Program-made: the position numbers and the translations under genes
The notes under the pieces: generated by a model
Told to the model about the DNA's origin: nothing
The model's database searches: none
What the model saw: the letters and a program-made list of their open reading frames with translations, nothing else
From: Chloroflexota bacterium
Lineage (GTDB): Bacteria; Chloroflexota; Dehalococcoidia; UBA3495
Assembly (NCBI GenBank): GCA_002707185.1
Contig: PAMF01000002.1
Coordinates: 17,367 to 25,172, forward strand
Reading direction: 5' to 3'
Length of the DNA: 7,806 nucleotides
Part shown: positions 1 through 5,974 of the stretch, in pieces
Position numbering within the stretch: position 1 is the stretch's first letter
How the letters are laid out: the number at the start of each line of letters is the position of its first letter

Positions 1-536
1 AATCAGGTAAATTGTATCAACAGTTTGATGCGCCACCACCGATGCAAATAAATAAGAATATTACCTATTTCGCTAGTATCCAAACAACTAAAGGTGATAT
101 GACAATCGAATTATTTACATCAGACGCACCTAATACAGTCAATAATTTCGTCTTTTTAGCCCAATCTGGGTTTTATAACGGCCTTACATTCCACAGGGTG
201 ATCAAAGATTTTATGATACAGACAGGAGATCCTAAAGGAGATGGCACAGGCGGTCCCGGTTATAGGTTCCCTGACGAACCAGTTACCCGTAGTTATAACA
301 AAGGTATAGTAGCTATGGCTAATGCTGGACCAAACACTAACGGTAGCCAATTTTTCGTAGTGCATGGACAACAGCTGTCTTTACCGCCACGTTATACCAT
401 ATTCGGGACAGTAACTGATGGGATTGAAACAATTGAAGCTATTGCGCAATCTGCCGTACAGGCCAGTCCAAATGGAGAAATTTCATATCCTGTTGATCAA
501 ATCTTGATCAACAGTATCAATATAACTGAACGGTAA
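1..536 (+). CDS. Cyclophilin-type peptidyl-prolyl cis-trans isomerase, 5' end cut by window
   Basis: Catalyses cis-trans isomerisation of Xaa-Pro bonds during protein folding. The cyclophilin core is clear: FHRVIKDFMIQTGDP carries the catalytic Arg (Arg62 counted from the TTG at 12) with Phe67 and Gln70, and MANAGPNTNGSQFF (about 102-115) is the second signature. A TTG at 12 could serve as start, but the frame stays open to the window edge (Ser-Gly-Lys before it). The YQQFDAPPPMQI stretch looks like the linker that follows an N-terminal anchor or secretion segment in Chloroflexi and actinobacterial homologues, so I treat the gene as 5'-truncated. The position of human CypA Trp121 is Ser (123) and that of His126 is Tyr (128), within LPPRYTIFG. 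This is probably a subfamily trait, and cyclosporin binding would be expected to be weak. A perfect inverted repeat lies near the 3' end of the gene. Family is near certain; cellular location is inferred. Confidence 0.93.
   Translation, partial: SGKLYQQFDAPPPMQINKNITYFASIQTTKGDMTIELFTSDAPNTVNNFVFLAQSGFYNGLTFHRVIKDFMIQTGDPKGDGTGGPGYRFPDEPVTRSYNKGIVAMANAGPNTNGSQFFVVHGQQLSLPPRYTIFGTVTDGIETIEAIAQSAVQASPNGEISYPVDQILINSINITER
490..514. repeat. Perfect 11-bp inverted repeat with 3-nt spacer inside the cyclophilin 3' end
   Basis: CTGTTGATCAA (490-500), spacer ATC, TTGATCAACAG (504-514). The arms are exact reverse complements and end about 20 bases before the stop codon. In RNA they could form an 11-bp stem, although the 3-base loop is tight. 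In DNA they are a dyad that a dimeric regulator could bind. No T-run follows, so it is not a standard intrinsic terminator. It encodes DQILIN, so chance within codon constraints remains possible. Confidence 0.6.
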
Positions 537-620
537 CCCTACAGAATATTCAGGTATATGAAAGTTATTACTACCAATTCCACGATGAAATGGACTCATG
601 ATCTCAATGAGCTTGAAACA

Positions 621-626
621 AAGGAG
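621..626 (+). promoter_or_regulatory. Shine-Dalgarno AAGGAG deciding the crotonase start
   Basis: AAGGAG lies 7 bases before the ATG at 634. The earlier in-frame ATG at 598 has no comparable ribosome binding site, and its 12 extra residues (MISMSLKQRSTP) do not resemble a crotonase N-terminus. Confidence 0.8.
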
Positions 627-633
627 CACGCCT

Positions 634-1458
634 ATGGAATTCCAATGCCTTAAGTACGTCAAGAAAGAAGCCATCAGCTATATCACTCTAAACCGACCGG
701 ACAAATTAAATGCTCTAAACCCTACCATGATGGCAGAGATTCGAGAGGTCTTGGATGTTATAGAACTAGATCCTGACGTACGTGTCGCCATTCTGACCGG
801 CGCCGGCAGGGCATTCTCCGCAGGATTTGATCTAGAACGTGAGTCTGGAGATGCTGATCCACATGACATGAGCGCAGACGAATGGCGAAGTCACCTGAAG
901 ACTTATATAGACACTTTCATGATGATCTGGAATCTCTCTAAACCGGTAATCGCCGCAGTCAACGGGTACGCCCTCGCTGGAGCATGTGAATTGGTTCAAG
1001 TTTGCGACATTAAGATTGCTTCTAGCAAAGCGGTCATGGGAGAACCTGAAATTCGTTCAGGCCTCGGCCCTCCTCTCTTAATAACACCCTTCAGCGTGAA
1101 TTTGGCCACGGCCAAAGAGCTATTACTTACAGGGGATACAGTAAATGCGACCGAGGCCGCACGTATTGGATTAGTAAGTAGAGTAGTAGAACATGATACG
1201 TTGATAGAGGAATGCGAACTTATAGCACGAAAAATTACTTTGCTATCCCAAGTCGGGGTAAAAATGAGCAAAATATCCATTAATCGGGCTTTGGAAGGGA
1301 TGGGATTCTTGTCAGCGATTCAACAGAATCTTGAGTTGATGACCCACTTCGACATCAGTTCTACTCCAGAACAAGATGCATTTAATGAAATACGGCGAGA
1401 AGACGGATTAAGAGCTGCCTTAAATTGGCGCGATGCACGATTTAATGATCTGGGGTAA
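634..1458 (+). CDS. Enoyl-CoA hydratase/isomerase (crotonase) family protein
   Basis: A 274-residue crotonase-fold protein, the usual length, most likely acting on an acyl-CoA thioester in the cytoplasm, as in fatty or aromatic acid beta-oxidation. Seen: the N-terminal ITLNRPDKLNALNP block (17-30); the first oxyanion-hole segment AGRAFSAGFDL (57-67); the second, NGYALAGACELVQVCD (110-125); then GEPEI (136-140). Glu119 and Glu139 align with the two catalytic glutamates of rat mitochondrial enoyl-CoA hydratase (Glu144 and Glu164), which supports hydratase chemistry over isomerase-only or thioesterase activity. The GLGPP after the second glutamate departs from the common GAGGTQ of classical hydratases, so the exact substrate is open. 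Start chosen at 634 because AAGGAG sits 7 bases upstream; an in-frame ATG at 598 would add 12 residues. The gene is separated by 97 bases from the cyclophilin and 57 bases from the next gene, and neither neighbour names its pathway. Confidence 0.9.
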   Translation: MEFQCLKYVKKEAISYITLNRPDKLNALNPTMMAEIREVLDVIELDPDVRVAILTGAGRAFSAGFDLERESGDADPHDMSADEWRSHLKTYIDTFMMIWNLSKPVIAAVNGYALAGACELVQVCDIKIASSKAVMGEPEIRSGLGPPLLITPFSVNLATAKELLLTGDTVNATEAARIGLVSRVVEHDTLIEECELIARKITLLSQVGVKMSKISINRALEGMGFLSAIQQNLELMTHFDISSTPEQDAFNEIRREDGLRAALNWRDARFNDLG

Positions 1459-1461
1459 ATT

Positions 1462-1490
1462 TTTAACGTTTTATCCAAAAACCATATAAC
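1462..1490 (+). promoter_or_regulatory. Weak candidate sigma70-type promoter before the Asp-box gene
   Basis: TTTAAC (1462-1467, a poor -35 match) and TATAAC (1485-1490, a good -10 match) are 17 bases apart, giving an expected start near 1497 and a leader of roughly 20 bases before the ATG at 1516. The -35 match is weak and AT-rich gaps yield such pairs by chance, so this is only a candidate. Confidence 0.25.
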
Positions 1491-1515
1491 TCAATACGGT
1501 TAAAGGAGATTACTT

Positions 1516-2571
1516 ATGACGACCCAAGAGCACGAAACATTTGTATACATTGGTATGGGAGGCGAAGGCGATAATATCGGTCAGGGAGGTTTATATCGTA
1601 GGGGAGACGCCAATCAGGAATGGAAATCAATCACTAGTGGTTTACCCGACGAGCCGCAAGTGCGGGCACTCTTAATCCACCCCGATAACCCTTCAATAAT
1701 ATTTGCGGGCACTCAGTCAGGACCCTACCGAAGCGACGATAGAGGTGAACACTGGGAGGCTCTTGATGCCCCAGCAGGAGATGTGTGGTCATTAGCGGTA
1801 CATCCAAACGATCCGAATACTATGTACGCAGGATACGAACCATGTGCCGTATACAAGTCTCAAGATGGTGGTGCTCGTTGGGATAGGATGAACACAGACA
1901 AGGTTCAATATCCTCATATCACTACATACATGCCCCCGCTCGGTAAAAGAGTTATAGGGATATCCGTCGACCCAGGAAACCCTAATGATGTTTATGGGGC
2001 GATCGAAGTCGGTGGTCTAATTGCGAGTCGAGATGGAGGGGATTCATGGGAGCAAATTCTCGACGGACCATACTTACGAAACAACACTCTAGATTTACAC
2101 GGTGTCCAAGTTAGCTCAGCTGCCCCCGGGACAGTATTCATAATCACTCAGGTAGCCATGTTCCGTAGCCGTAATCGCGGGCAATATTGGGAACATATAC
2201 GGGTTGAAGAGATGTTTCCTGGAGGGAGCTACTGTCGTGGACTCCTAGTATCTCCTGATGACCCTAAAACCATATACCTGGCCGCTGGAGCCGGAGGCGG
2301 CGGAGCACCGGCAGGCACCCAGGAAGCCGGCGCACTATTCCGTAGTACTGACATAGGCGAAAATTGGGAGCGTGTAGAATTAGGTCAAGATGTGTCGAAA
2401 CGTATGTTTCAAATTGCGATAGATAAGCGATCCCCCTCTCATGTCTATTGCTGTGATTATGACGGAAATGTGCTTAGTAGTTACGATGGAGGAGCAACTT
2501 GGGCAGGCGGAAGCCAAGTACCAGTTGAAACCTCCAGAAGCTTACATGCCTACCCAATGGTATGCGGCTGA
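1516..2571 (+). CDS. Asp-box (BNR/VPS10/sialidase-like) seven-bladed beta-propeller protein
   Basis: A 351-residue protein built almost wholly of Asp-box repeats. Clear S-x-D-x-G-x-x-W-type boxes are RSDDRGEHW (72-80), KSQDGGARW (114-122), SRDGGDSW (171-178), RSRNRGQYW (217-225), STDIGENW (277-284) and SYDGGATW (322-329). A degenerate first box lies at 28-36 (RRGDANQEW). Most blades also carry a preceding strand of the form ALLIHPDNPSIIFAGT, as at 51-66 and 92-107, so about seven blades are present. A glycine-rich loop lies at 257-268. There is no signal peptide or membrane segment, so it appears cytosolic, unlike secreted sialidases, and I see no sialidase FRIP motif. Asp-box propellers serve as enzymes, ligand-binding or scaffold modules; the substrate is not evident. 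Start is secure: AAGGAG at 1503-1508, 7 bases before the ATG. The gene precedes the unknown 2656 gene, with a hairpin between. Confidence 0.85.
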   Translation: MTTQEHETFVYIGMGGEGDNIGQGGLYRRGDANQEWKSITSGLPDEPQVRALLIHPDNPSIIFAGTQSGPYRSDDRGEHWEALDAPAGDVWSLAVHPNDPNTMYAGYEPCAVYKSQDGGARWDRMNTDKVQYPHITTYMPPLGKRVIGISVDPGNPNDVYGAIEVGGLIASRDGGDSWEQILDGPYLRNNTLDLHGVQVSSAAPGTVFIITQVAMFRSRNRGQYWEHIRVEEMFPGGSYCRGLLVSPDDPKTIYLAAGAGGGGAPAGTQEAGALFRSTDIGENWERVELGQDVSKRMFQIAIDKRSPSHVYCCDYDGNVLSSYDGGATWAGGSQVPVETSRSLHAYPMVCG

Positions 2572-2586
2572 TCAGAATACAGCAGC

Positions 2587-2626
2587 CCGGGACAAGTATG
2601 GAATAGTAGATTCTAACTTGTCCCGG
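2587..2626 (+). repeat. Long near-perfect hairpin between the propeller gene and the unknown gene
   Basis: CCGGGACAAGT (2587-2597) and ACTTGTCCCGG (2616-2626) are perfect 11-bp inverted arms. The stem continues inward after one bulged A (2598) with TGGAAT (2599-2604) against ATTCTA (2610-2615), including one G-U pair, leaving the five-base loop AGTAG. That makes about 17 pairs. No T-run follows, so it is not a canonical intrinsic terminator. It starts 15 bases after the propeller stop and ends 15 bases before the next ribosome binding site. It could be a processing or stability element, an attenuator, or a protein-binding site. Confidence 0.75.
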
Positions 2627-2641
2627 ATTCAGCAACAAACT

Positions 2642-2649
2642 AAAGGGGG
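2642..2649 (+). promoter_or_regulatory. Shine-Dalgarno AAAGGGGG supporting a TTG start
   Basis: AAAGGGGG lies 6 bases before the TTG at 2656. An in-frame TAA at 2641-2643 closes the frame upstream, so TTG is the best start; the next in-frame ATG (2716) would remove 20 residues and has no comparable site. Confidence 0.7.
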
Positions 2650-2655
2650 TATTCA

Positions 2656-3279
2656 TTGTCTACCTTAGCCTTGCACAGAGCTACGTTTCGCATTACCGAC
2701 TCCGACTTGGAATTTATGGTTTTAGAGAAAGATACGATGCCAGGACATTTTCAAGATTACCAAGTTGTCCGCGAAGGTGTGCTTGATAATAACATGATGG
2801 CAGAACACGGATTTGACGGGAGCACTCAAGAACGATTTCAGGAAGCCGGACGGATTTCGGGATTCATGCGAGAATTTGGACCCACCGCCAATATGCAAGT
2901 GTTTGAAGGATTAGATTTTGTCGGAGCAACGGTCGCCCACCTGTTTGAGACACCAGAAGCTGTATCAGGCTGGATCAATGATGTCTTCATCAAAGACTTT
3001 GAAGATAACGTAGGTAACAGCGTAGGGGAAACCCAACAGTTAATCTCAGTTCAAAGGCTGGAAACCTCCGGATTTTATGACGAGTCTGCTGCCTTGAAAA
3101 TACTTCAAGGAGGTGCTGCCGGAGTTACGTCATCCACCGTAATAGACTTTCGTGTAGGCCGCCTTTTAGGGGTAGCGTTCATTGGTAGCATAGGAGACCA
3201 AGACAGATTAGAAATAGCAAGCGAACTGGCATATTCTTTAGAAAAGCAGATTGTTCAAGTAGTGTTAGGCGCACACTAA
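2656..3279 (+). CDS. Hypothetical protein, unknown function
   Basis: I do not recognise this 207-residue protein. It is acidic, soluble-looking and lacks a signal peptide, lipobox or membrane segment. Visible features: MPGHFQDYQVVREGVLDNN (28-46), which resembles the 'poorly folded strand plus acidic helix' opening of uncharacterised Chloroflexi proteins; an FQEAGRISGFMREFG segment (61-75) that reads like an amphipathic helix-strand; and a C-terminal strand GRLLGVAFIG followed by a helix (SELAYSLEKQIVQVVL). The pattern suggests a mixed alpha/beta, possibly PsbP- or LpqN-like, ligand-binding fold, but that is speculation. Translation starts at TTG behind AAAGGGGG. It is 84 bases downstream of the Asp-box gene on the same strand, so the two may be co-transcribed, subject to the hairpin between them. 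Coding potential is convincing from frame length and ribosome binding site; function is open. Confidence 0.75.
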   Translation: MSTLALHRATFRITDSDLEFMVLEKDTMPGHFQDYQVVREGVLDNNMMAEHGFDGSTQERFQEAGRISGFMREFGPTANMQVFEGLDFVGATVAHLFETPEAVSGWINDVFIKDFEDNVGNSVGETQQLISVQRLETSGFYDESAALKILQGGAAGVTSSTVIDFRVGRLLGVAFIGSIGDQDRLEIASELAYSLEKQIVQVVLGAH

Positions 3280-3300
3280 AACCCGAACATTCGTGTTTTT
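3278..3300. terminator. Probable bidirectional intrinsic terminator in the convergent gap
   Basis: AAAAC (3278-3282) pairs with GTTTT (3295-3299), a single C/T mismatch follows, then CGA (3284-3286) pairs with TCG (3291-3293) around loop ACAT. A T-run covers 3296-3300 on the + strand, and the A-run at the other foot gives a T-run on the - strand. It overlaps the stop codon of the unknown gene. The stem is short and A/T-rich, so strength is uncertain, but its place between convergent genes fits. Confidence 0.5.
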
Positions 3301-3342
3301 CATAAGCTTATCTGCTACTAACACCGAGTTGATTTTACACAT

Positions 3343-3375
3343 GAGAAGGTAATTATGAGATATGATTACCTCCTC
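3343..3375. repeat. Strong stem-loop downstream of the dehydrogenase gene
   Basis: AGGTAATTAT (3347-3356) pairs with ATGATTACCT (3362-3371) with one G-U pair around loop GAGAT. After one A/C mismatch, GAG (3343-3345) pairs with CTC (3373-3375). It lies 30 bases past the - strand dehydrogenase stop. No T-run adjoins either side. It may protect or terminate that transcript together with the hairpin at 3278. The rest of the 125-base gap holds a 10-bp palindrome ATAAGCTTAT (3302-3311) and nothing else I can name. Confidence 0.55.
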
Positions 3376-3404
3376 GCGTTTATTGGCTAGGTTCTGTGCA
3401 AAAA

Positions 3405-4478
3405 CTACTGTCCAGACATTAACCGCACTACCTCATCGCCTACGTCTTTCGTGGTTGCGTTGCCGCCCAGATCACCTGTGACTACTTTACGTTCTTCCAA
3501 ACTCTGCATAACCGCACTCTCTACTTTACGAGCAGCATCACTCTCACCAAGATGATCTAACATTAATCCAACCGCAGAAATAGTGGCCAACGGATTCGCT
3601 ATTCCTTTACCAGCGATATCGAATGCTGCACCATGTACCGACTCGAACATTGAAGGATACCTACCTTCAGGGCTAATATTAGCGCTGGCTGCCAACCCCA
3701 TACTACCGGTAATGACCGCTGCTATATCCGAGATAATATCCGCAAATAAATTCGACGCCACCATCACATCAAACTCTTCGGGCCATCTTACTAAATCCAT
3801 TGCCACCCTATCTACCAAAAGCGATTCAGTTCGGATATTTGGATAATCTTTAGACACGTCCTCAAACACTTCATCCCAAAACACCATACCGAAAGCCTGA
3901 GCATTAGATTTGGTAACTGAAGTTACAAGGTTCTTTTTATTCCTCGTTACACAGTGTTCAAATGCTGATCTTATAATTCGTTCAGTACCTCGTCTCGTGA
4001 ATACGTTGGTTTGCATAACAGTCTCGTGTGGAGTCCCTGAATAAATCCTTCCTCCCACCGGAGCATACTCACCTTCAGTATTCTCTCTGAATATCACCAA
4101 GTCTATTTCCCCTGCTTTCTTGCCAGATAGAGGAGAAGTTACACCAGGATATAGATAAGCGGGCCGAATACATACCCCCTGATCAAACGCTCTACGCATA
4201 GGGAGTAATAAACCCTGTAACGTGATATGGTCAGGTATATTCGGATCTCCGACTGCACCGAATAGTATAGAATCACACTTTGCTACCTCTGAAAGACCCT
4301 CCTCGGGCATCATTCTTCCAGTCTCCCGATAATAAGCAGACCCCCAAGAAAATTCAGTATAACTAAATTTGAGATCAGGGTATAAAGTTGATATAGATTC
4401 TAATATTTTTTTACCTTCAGCAACGACTTCGGGTCCTACCCCATCACCTGGGATCAATGCCAAATTATATTCAGTCAT
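3405..4478 (-). CDS. NAD-dependent decarboxylating dehydrogenase, tartrate/D-malate subgroup of the IPMDH family
   Basis: Oxidatively decarboxylates a 2-hydroxy acid (tartrate, D-malate or a relative) using NAD and a divalent metal. The 357-residue length is typical. Seen: GDGVGPEVVAEG near the N-terminus; Arg95, Arg105 and Arg131 for substrate carboxylates; RENTEGEY (131-138) with the catalytic Tyr138; VTKSNA with Lys190; the metal-binding aspartates Asp223, Asp247 and Asp251, the last two inside NLFADIISDIAAVITGSMG (243-261), the family signature; and the adenosine loop HGAAFDIAGKGIANP (282-296), where Asp287 occupies the position that selects NAD over NADP. The substrate loop DHITLQGLLLPMRRAFDQ is one residue longer than the LeuB version and matches tartrate/D-malate dehydrogenases, so I would not call it leuB. 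Start ATG has AAAGGAAG upstream at 4484-4491. It follows the threonine kinase gene by 52 bases, with a small hairpin at the junction. Exact substrate and any link to cobalamin are unknown. Confidence 0.87.
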   Translation of the reverse strand: MTEYNLALIPGDGVGPEVVAEGKKILESISTLYPDLKFSYTEFSWGSAYYRETGRMMPEEGLSEVAKCDSILFGAVGDPNIPDHITLQGLLLPMRRAFDQGVCIRPAYLYPGVTSPLSGKKAGEIDLVIFRENTEGEYAPVGGRIYSGTPHETVMQTNVFTRRGTERIIRSAFEHCVTRNKKNLVTSVTKSNAQAFGMVFWDEVFEDVSKDYPNIRTESLLVDRVAMDLVRWPEEFDVMVASNLFADIISDIAAVITGSMGLAASANISPEGRYPSMFESVHGAAFDIAGKGIANPLATISAVGLMLDHLGESDAARKVESAVMQSLEERKVVTGDLGGNATTKDVGDEVVRLMSGQ

Positions 4479-4519
4479 TATTTCTTCCTTTAAATTTCCC
4501 TAGAGTTGTCCACTATGAG

Positions 4520-4543
4520 CAGAATAGTATTTATGCTATTCTG
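4520..4543 (-). repeat. 8-bp stem-loop at the threonine kinase stop codon
   Basis: CAGAATAG (4520-4527) and CTATTCTG (4536-4543) are perfect inverted arms with an 8-base loop that contains the kinase stop codon. No T-run follows on the - strand. It may lower read-through to the dehydrogenase gene or mark an mRNA processing point; chance is not excluded. Confidence 0.4.
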
Positions 4544-5412
4544 TGAACCCCGCCGCCAAGCAATCTGAAATGCTCGACGGACACAGCATCACGGAACAGA
4601 TATTTAGCCTTTCTAAAAACAGATTTACCTCTCCGTTCTTTAGCATCTAACAATATTCCTATAATAGTTCCGCTATGTCCAACTGTGATCCCTGAGGCGT
4701 CGATTGATTCAGCAAAATCTATAACGGATTGTAACTGAGGCTTGTAGAGAATATGTTGATTCGCTTGTGCACTGAGGGTAGCACCTTTCCCAATCAATTT
4801 GGGATCTCTTTCGTTGATACCATGCCTGACTAGCTGTAAAGCTTCATCAGTTATGCCCACCAAATTTTCCCAGGATGTCCGACGGTCTTCTCGATTAAAC
4901 TCGACTGTGTCTATTAACCCTCCAAAATCCAACGCTATTATTTCCATTGGAGGAGGCATTCCTAATTCTTCCATTAAAAGGCCTTCCCTATGATCAAATA
5001 GCGCGATCCCCGGGAACATTACGCCATCAGTTGGCTCTTCTTTAACCGCCAAGCGACCGATAGCAGTCGGTTCCAATTCTTGACCAAGAGCTAGTCCTGT
5101 AGCAGCAATTGCGCCAATTACATCGGCACTACTACTGCCCATACCTTTACTTCTTGGAATCGGGTTGGCGATAGTTATTTGAGCACCTACACCATCAATA
5201 TTCAGATATTCCAGTGTAGATCTGACGGCGTTAACCGCCTTGGGACAATCATAAGAACCCGTAACATCAGTCCTTGCCTCAAACAACTCCACTTGAACCT
5301 TGGAATAAAAATCAATCGGGCAGGTAACTAAAAAATAGGTGTTTTGCACGATTCCTTGAACCAACTCGCCGCAAACACCAGGTACCCTGACAGTAGCGCT
5401 ACCTAAAAGCAT
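4531..5412 (-). CDS. pduX: L-threonine kinase, GHMP family (PduX-like), cobalamin biosynthesis
   Basis: Phosphorylates L-threonine with ATP to L-threonine O-3-phosphate, which CobD-type decarboxylase turns into the aminopropanol phosphate linker of the cobalamin nucleotide loop. Seen in 293 residues: VPGVCGELVQG (10-20), matching the CPASCGELIQG start of PduX; TCPIDFYSKV (30-39), parallel to its SCPVDWYS; the GHMP ATP loop PIPRSKGMGSSSAD (84-97); EEPTDGVMFPGIALFDHREG (125-144), a PduX hallmark; and a C-terminal GHMP motif GITVGHSGTIIGIL (241-254) before GGGVHRIA. These block matches plus the cobalamin neighbours separate it from homoserine or mevalonate kinases. It begins 12 bases after the cobU stop with only a weak ribosome binding site (an AAAAGG about 19 bases away), so it is probably translated by coupling. 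The start at 5412 is the only ATG before the first conserved block. Confidence 0.88.
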   Translation of the reverse strand: MLLGSATVRVPGVCGELVQGIVQNTYFLVTCPIDFYSKVQVELFEARTDVTGSYDCPKAVNAVRSTLEYLNIDGVGAQITIANPIPRSKGMGSSSADVIGAIAATGLALGQELEPTAIGRLAVKEEPTDGVMFPGIALFDHREGLLMEELGMPPPMEIIALDFGGLIDTVEFNREDRRTSWENLVGITDEALQLVRHGINERDPKLIGKGATLSAQANQHILYKPQLQSVIDFAESIDASGITVGHSGTIIGILLDAKERRGKSVFRKAKYLFRDAVSVEHFRLLGGGVHRIA

Positions 5413-5424
5413 TCTTAAAACAAC

Positions 5425-5973
5425 TTAACCTTTTAATTTTACCGGTATGCCCGCAGTTACTAAATAAACTACTTCAGATTCTGCTGCTGCTGTTTGGTTC
5501 AAAACTCCCAGGAGATCTTGGAATCGCCTACCCAGAGAATAGGTAGACACCAATCCGGAACCTACTTCGCTACTGACTATAAAAGCATCTGTATTCGATT
5601 CTTTTATCAAGTTTACAAAACTAGAAAGATGTTCCAATGCGGACGACTCAACAATTTTATAATCTTCGTCCTCATATTCAATTAGATAATTGCTGGTCCA
5701 GCCATCTAAAGAATCTAATAAAACCACCCCACAACTATTATCTCGACACAACTCCGTCCTTAAATTGGCGACCATGTCTATTGGCTCTTCGAGAGTGGTC
5801 CACGATTGAGGGCGACGCTCTTGATGTATTTGAATTCTCTGACTCATTTCAAAATCAGTTTGTTGCCCAGTAGCCAGATAAATAACTGGAGTAACCTTAT
5901 CCTTTACCAGATCTTCAGCAAAGCCACTTTTTCCTGATCTAATACCACCCAGTATTAAAGTGCATTTACCCAT
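5425..5973 (-). CDS. cobU: Bifunctional adenosylcobinamide kinase/adenosylcobinamide-phosphate guanylyltransferase
   Basis: Phosphorylates adenosylcobinamide and then transfers GMP to give adenosylcobinamide-GDP, the activated form joined to alpha-ribazole by CobS. At 182 residues it is full length. Seen: P-loop GGIRSGKS (9-16) right after the first strand; RIQIHQERRP (46-55) with His50 in the place of the guanylylated His46 of Salmonella CobU; TTLEEP (59-64); a Walker B-like VVLLDSL (83-89); and the C-terminal block VGSGLVSTYSLGRRFQDLLGVLNQ (137-160) followed by EVVYLVTAGIPVKLKG, characteristic of the family. An acidic stretch EYEDEDY (99-105) replaces the usual short loop. The ATG lies one base after the cobQ stop (TGA-C-ATG), which implies translational coupling. 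The equivalent gene is called cobP in aerobic-pathway organisms. Confidence 0.96.
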   Translation of the reverse strand: MGKCTLILGGIRSGKSGFAEDLVKDKVTPVIYLATGQQTDFEMSQRIQIHQERRPQSWTTLEEPIDMVANLRTELCRDNSCGVVLLDSLDGWTSNYLIEYEDEDYKIVESSALEHLSSFVNLIKESNTDAFIVSSEVGSGLVSTYSLGRRFQDLLGVLNQTAAAESEVVYLVTAGIPVKLKG

Positions 5974-5974
5974 G

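Noticed and set aside
996..1280. 94-codon - strand open frame opposite the crotonase
   Set aside because: Antisense of the catalytic core of a clear crotonase; no ribosome binding site or recognisable domain.
2441..2668. 75-codon + strand open frame across the propeller gene end
   Set aside because: It overlaps the propeller in another frame, runs through the intergenic hairpin and into the next gene's start, has no fitting ribosome binding site and low-complexity, unlikely protein sequence.
3583..3846. 87-codon + strand open frame opposite the dehydrogenase
   Set aside because: It is the antisense shadow of a strongly conserved dehydrogenase region and shows no motif of its own.
4479..4530. 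Promoter for the dehydrogenase (TGGACA on the - strand)
   Set aside because: The -35-like hexamer has no -10 match at 16-18 bases; AAAGGAAG falls there instead.
5637..5873. 78-codon + strand open frame opposite cobU
   Set aside because: Antisense to conserved cobU motifs; composition does not look like a protein.
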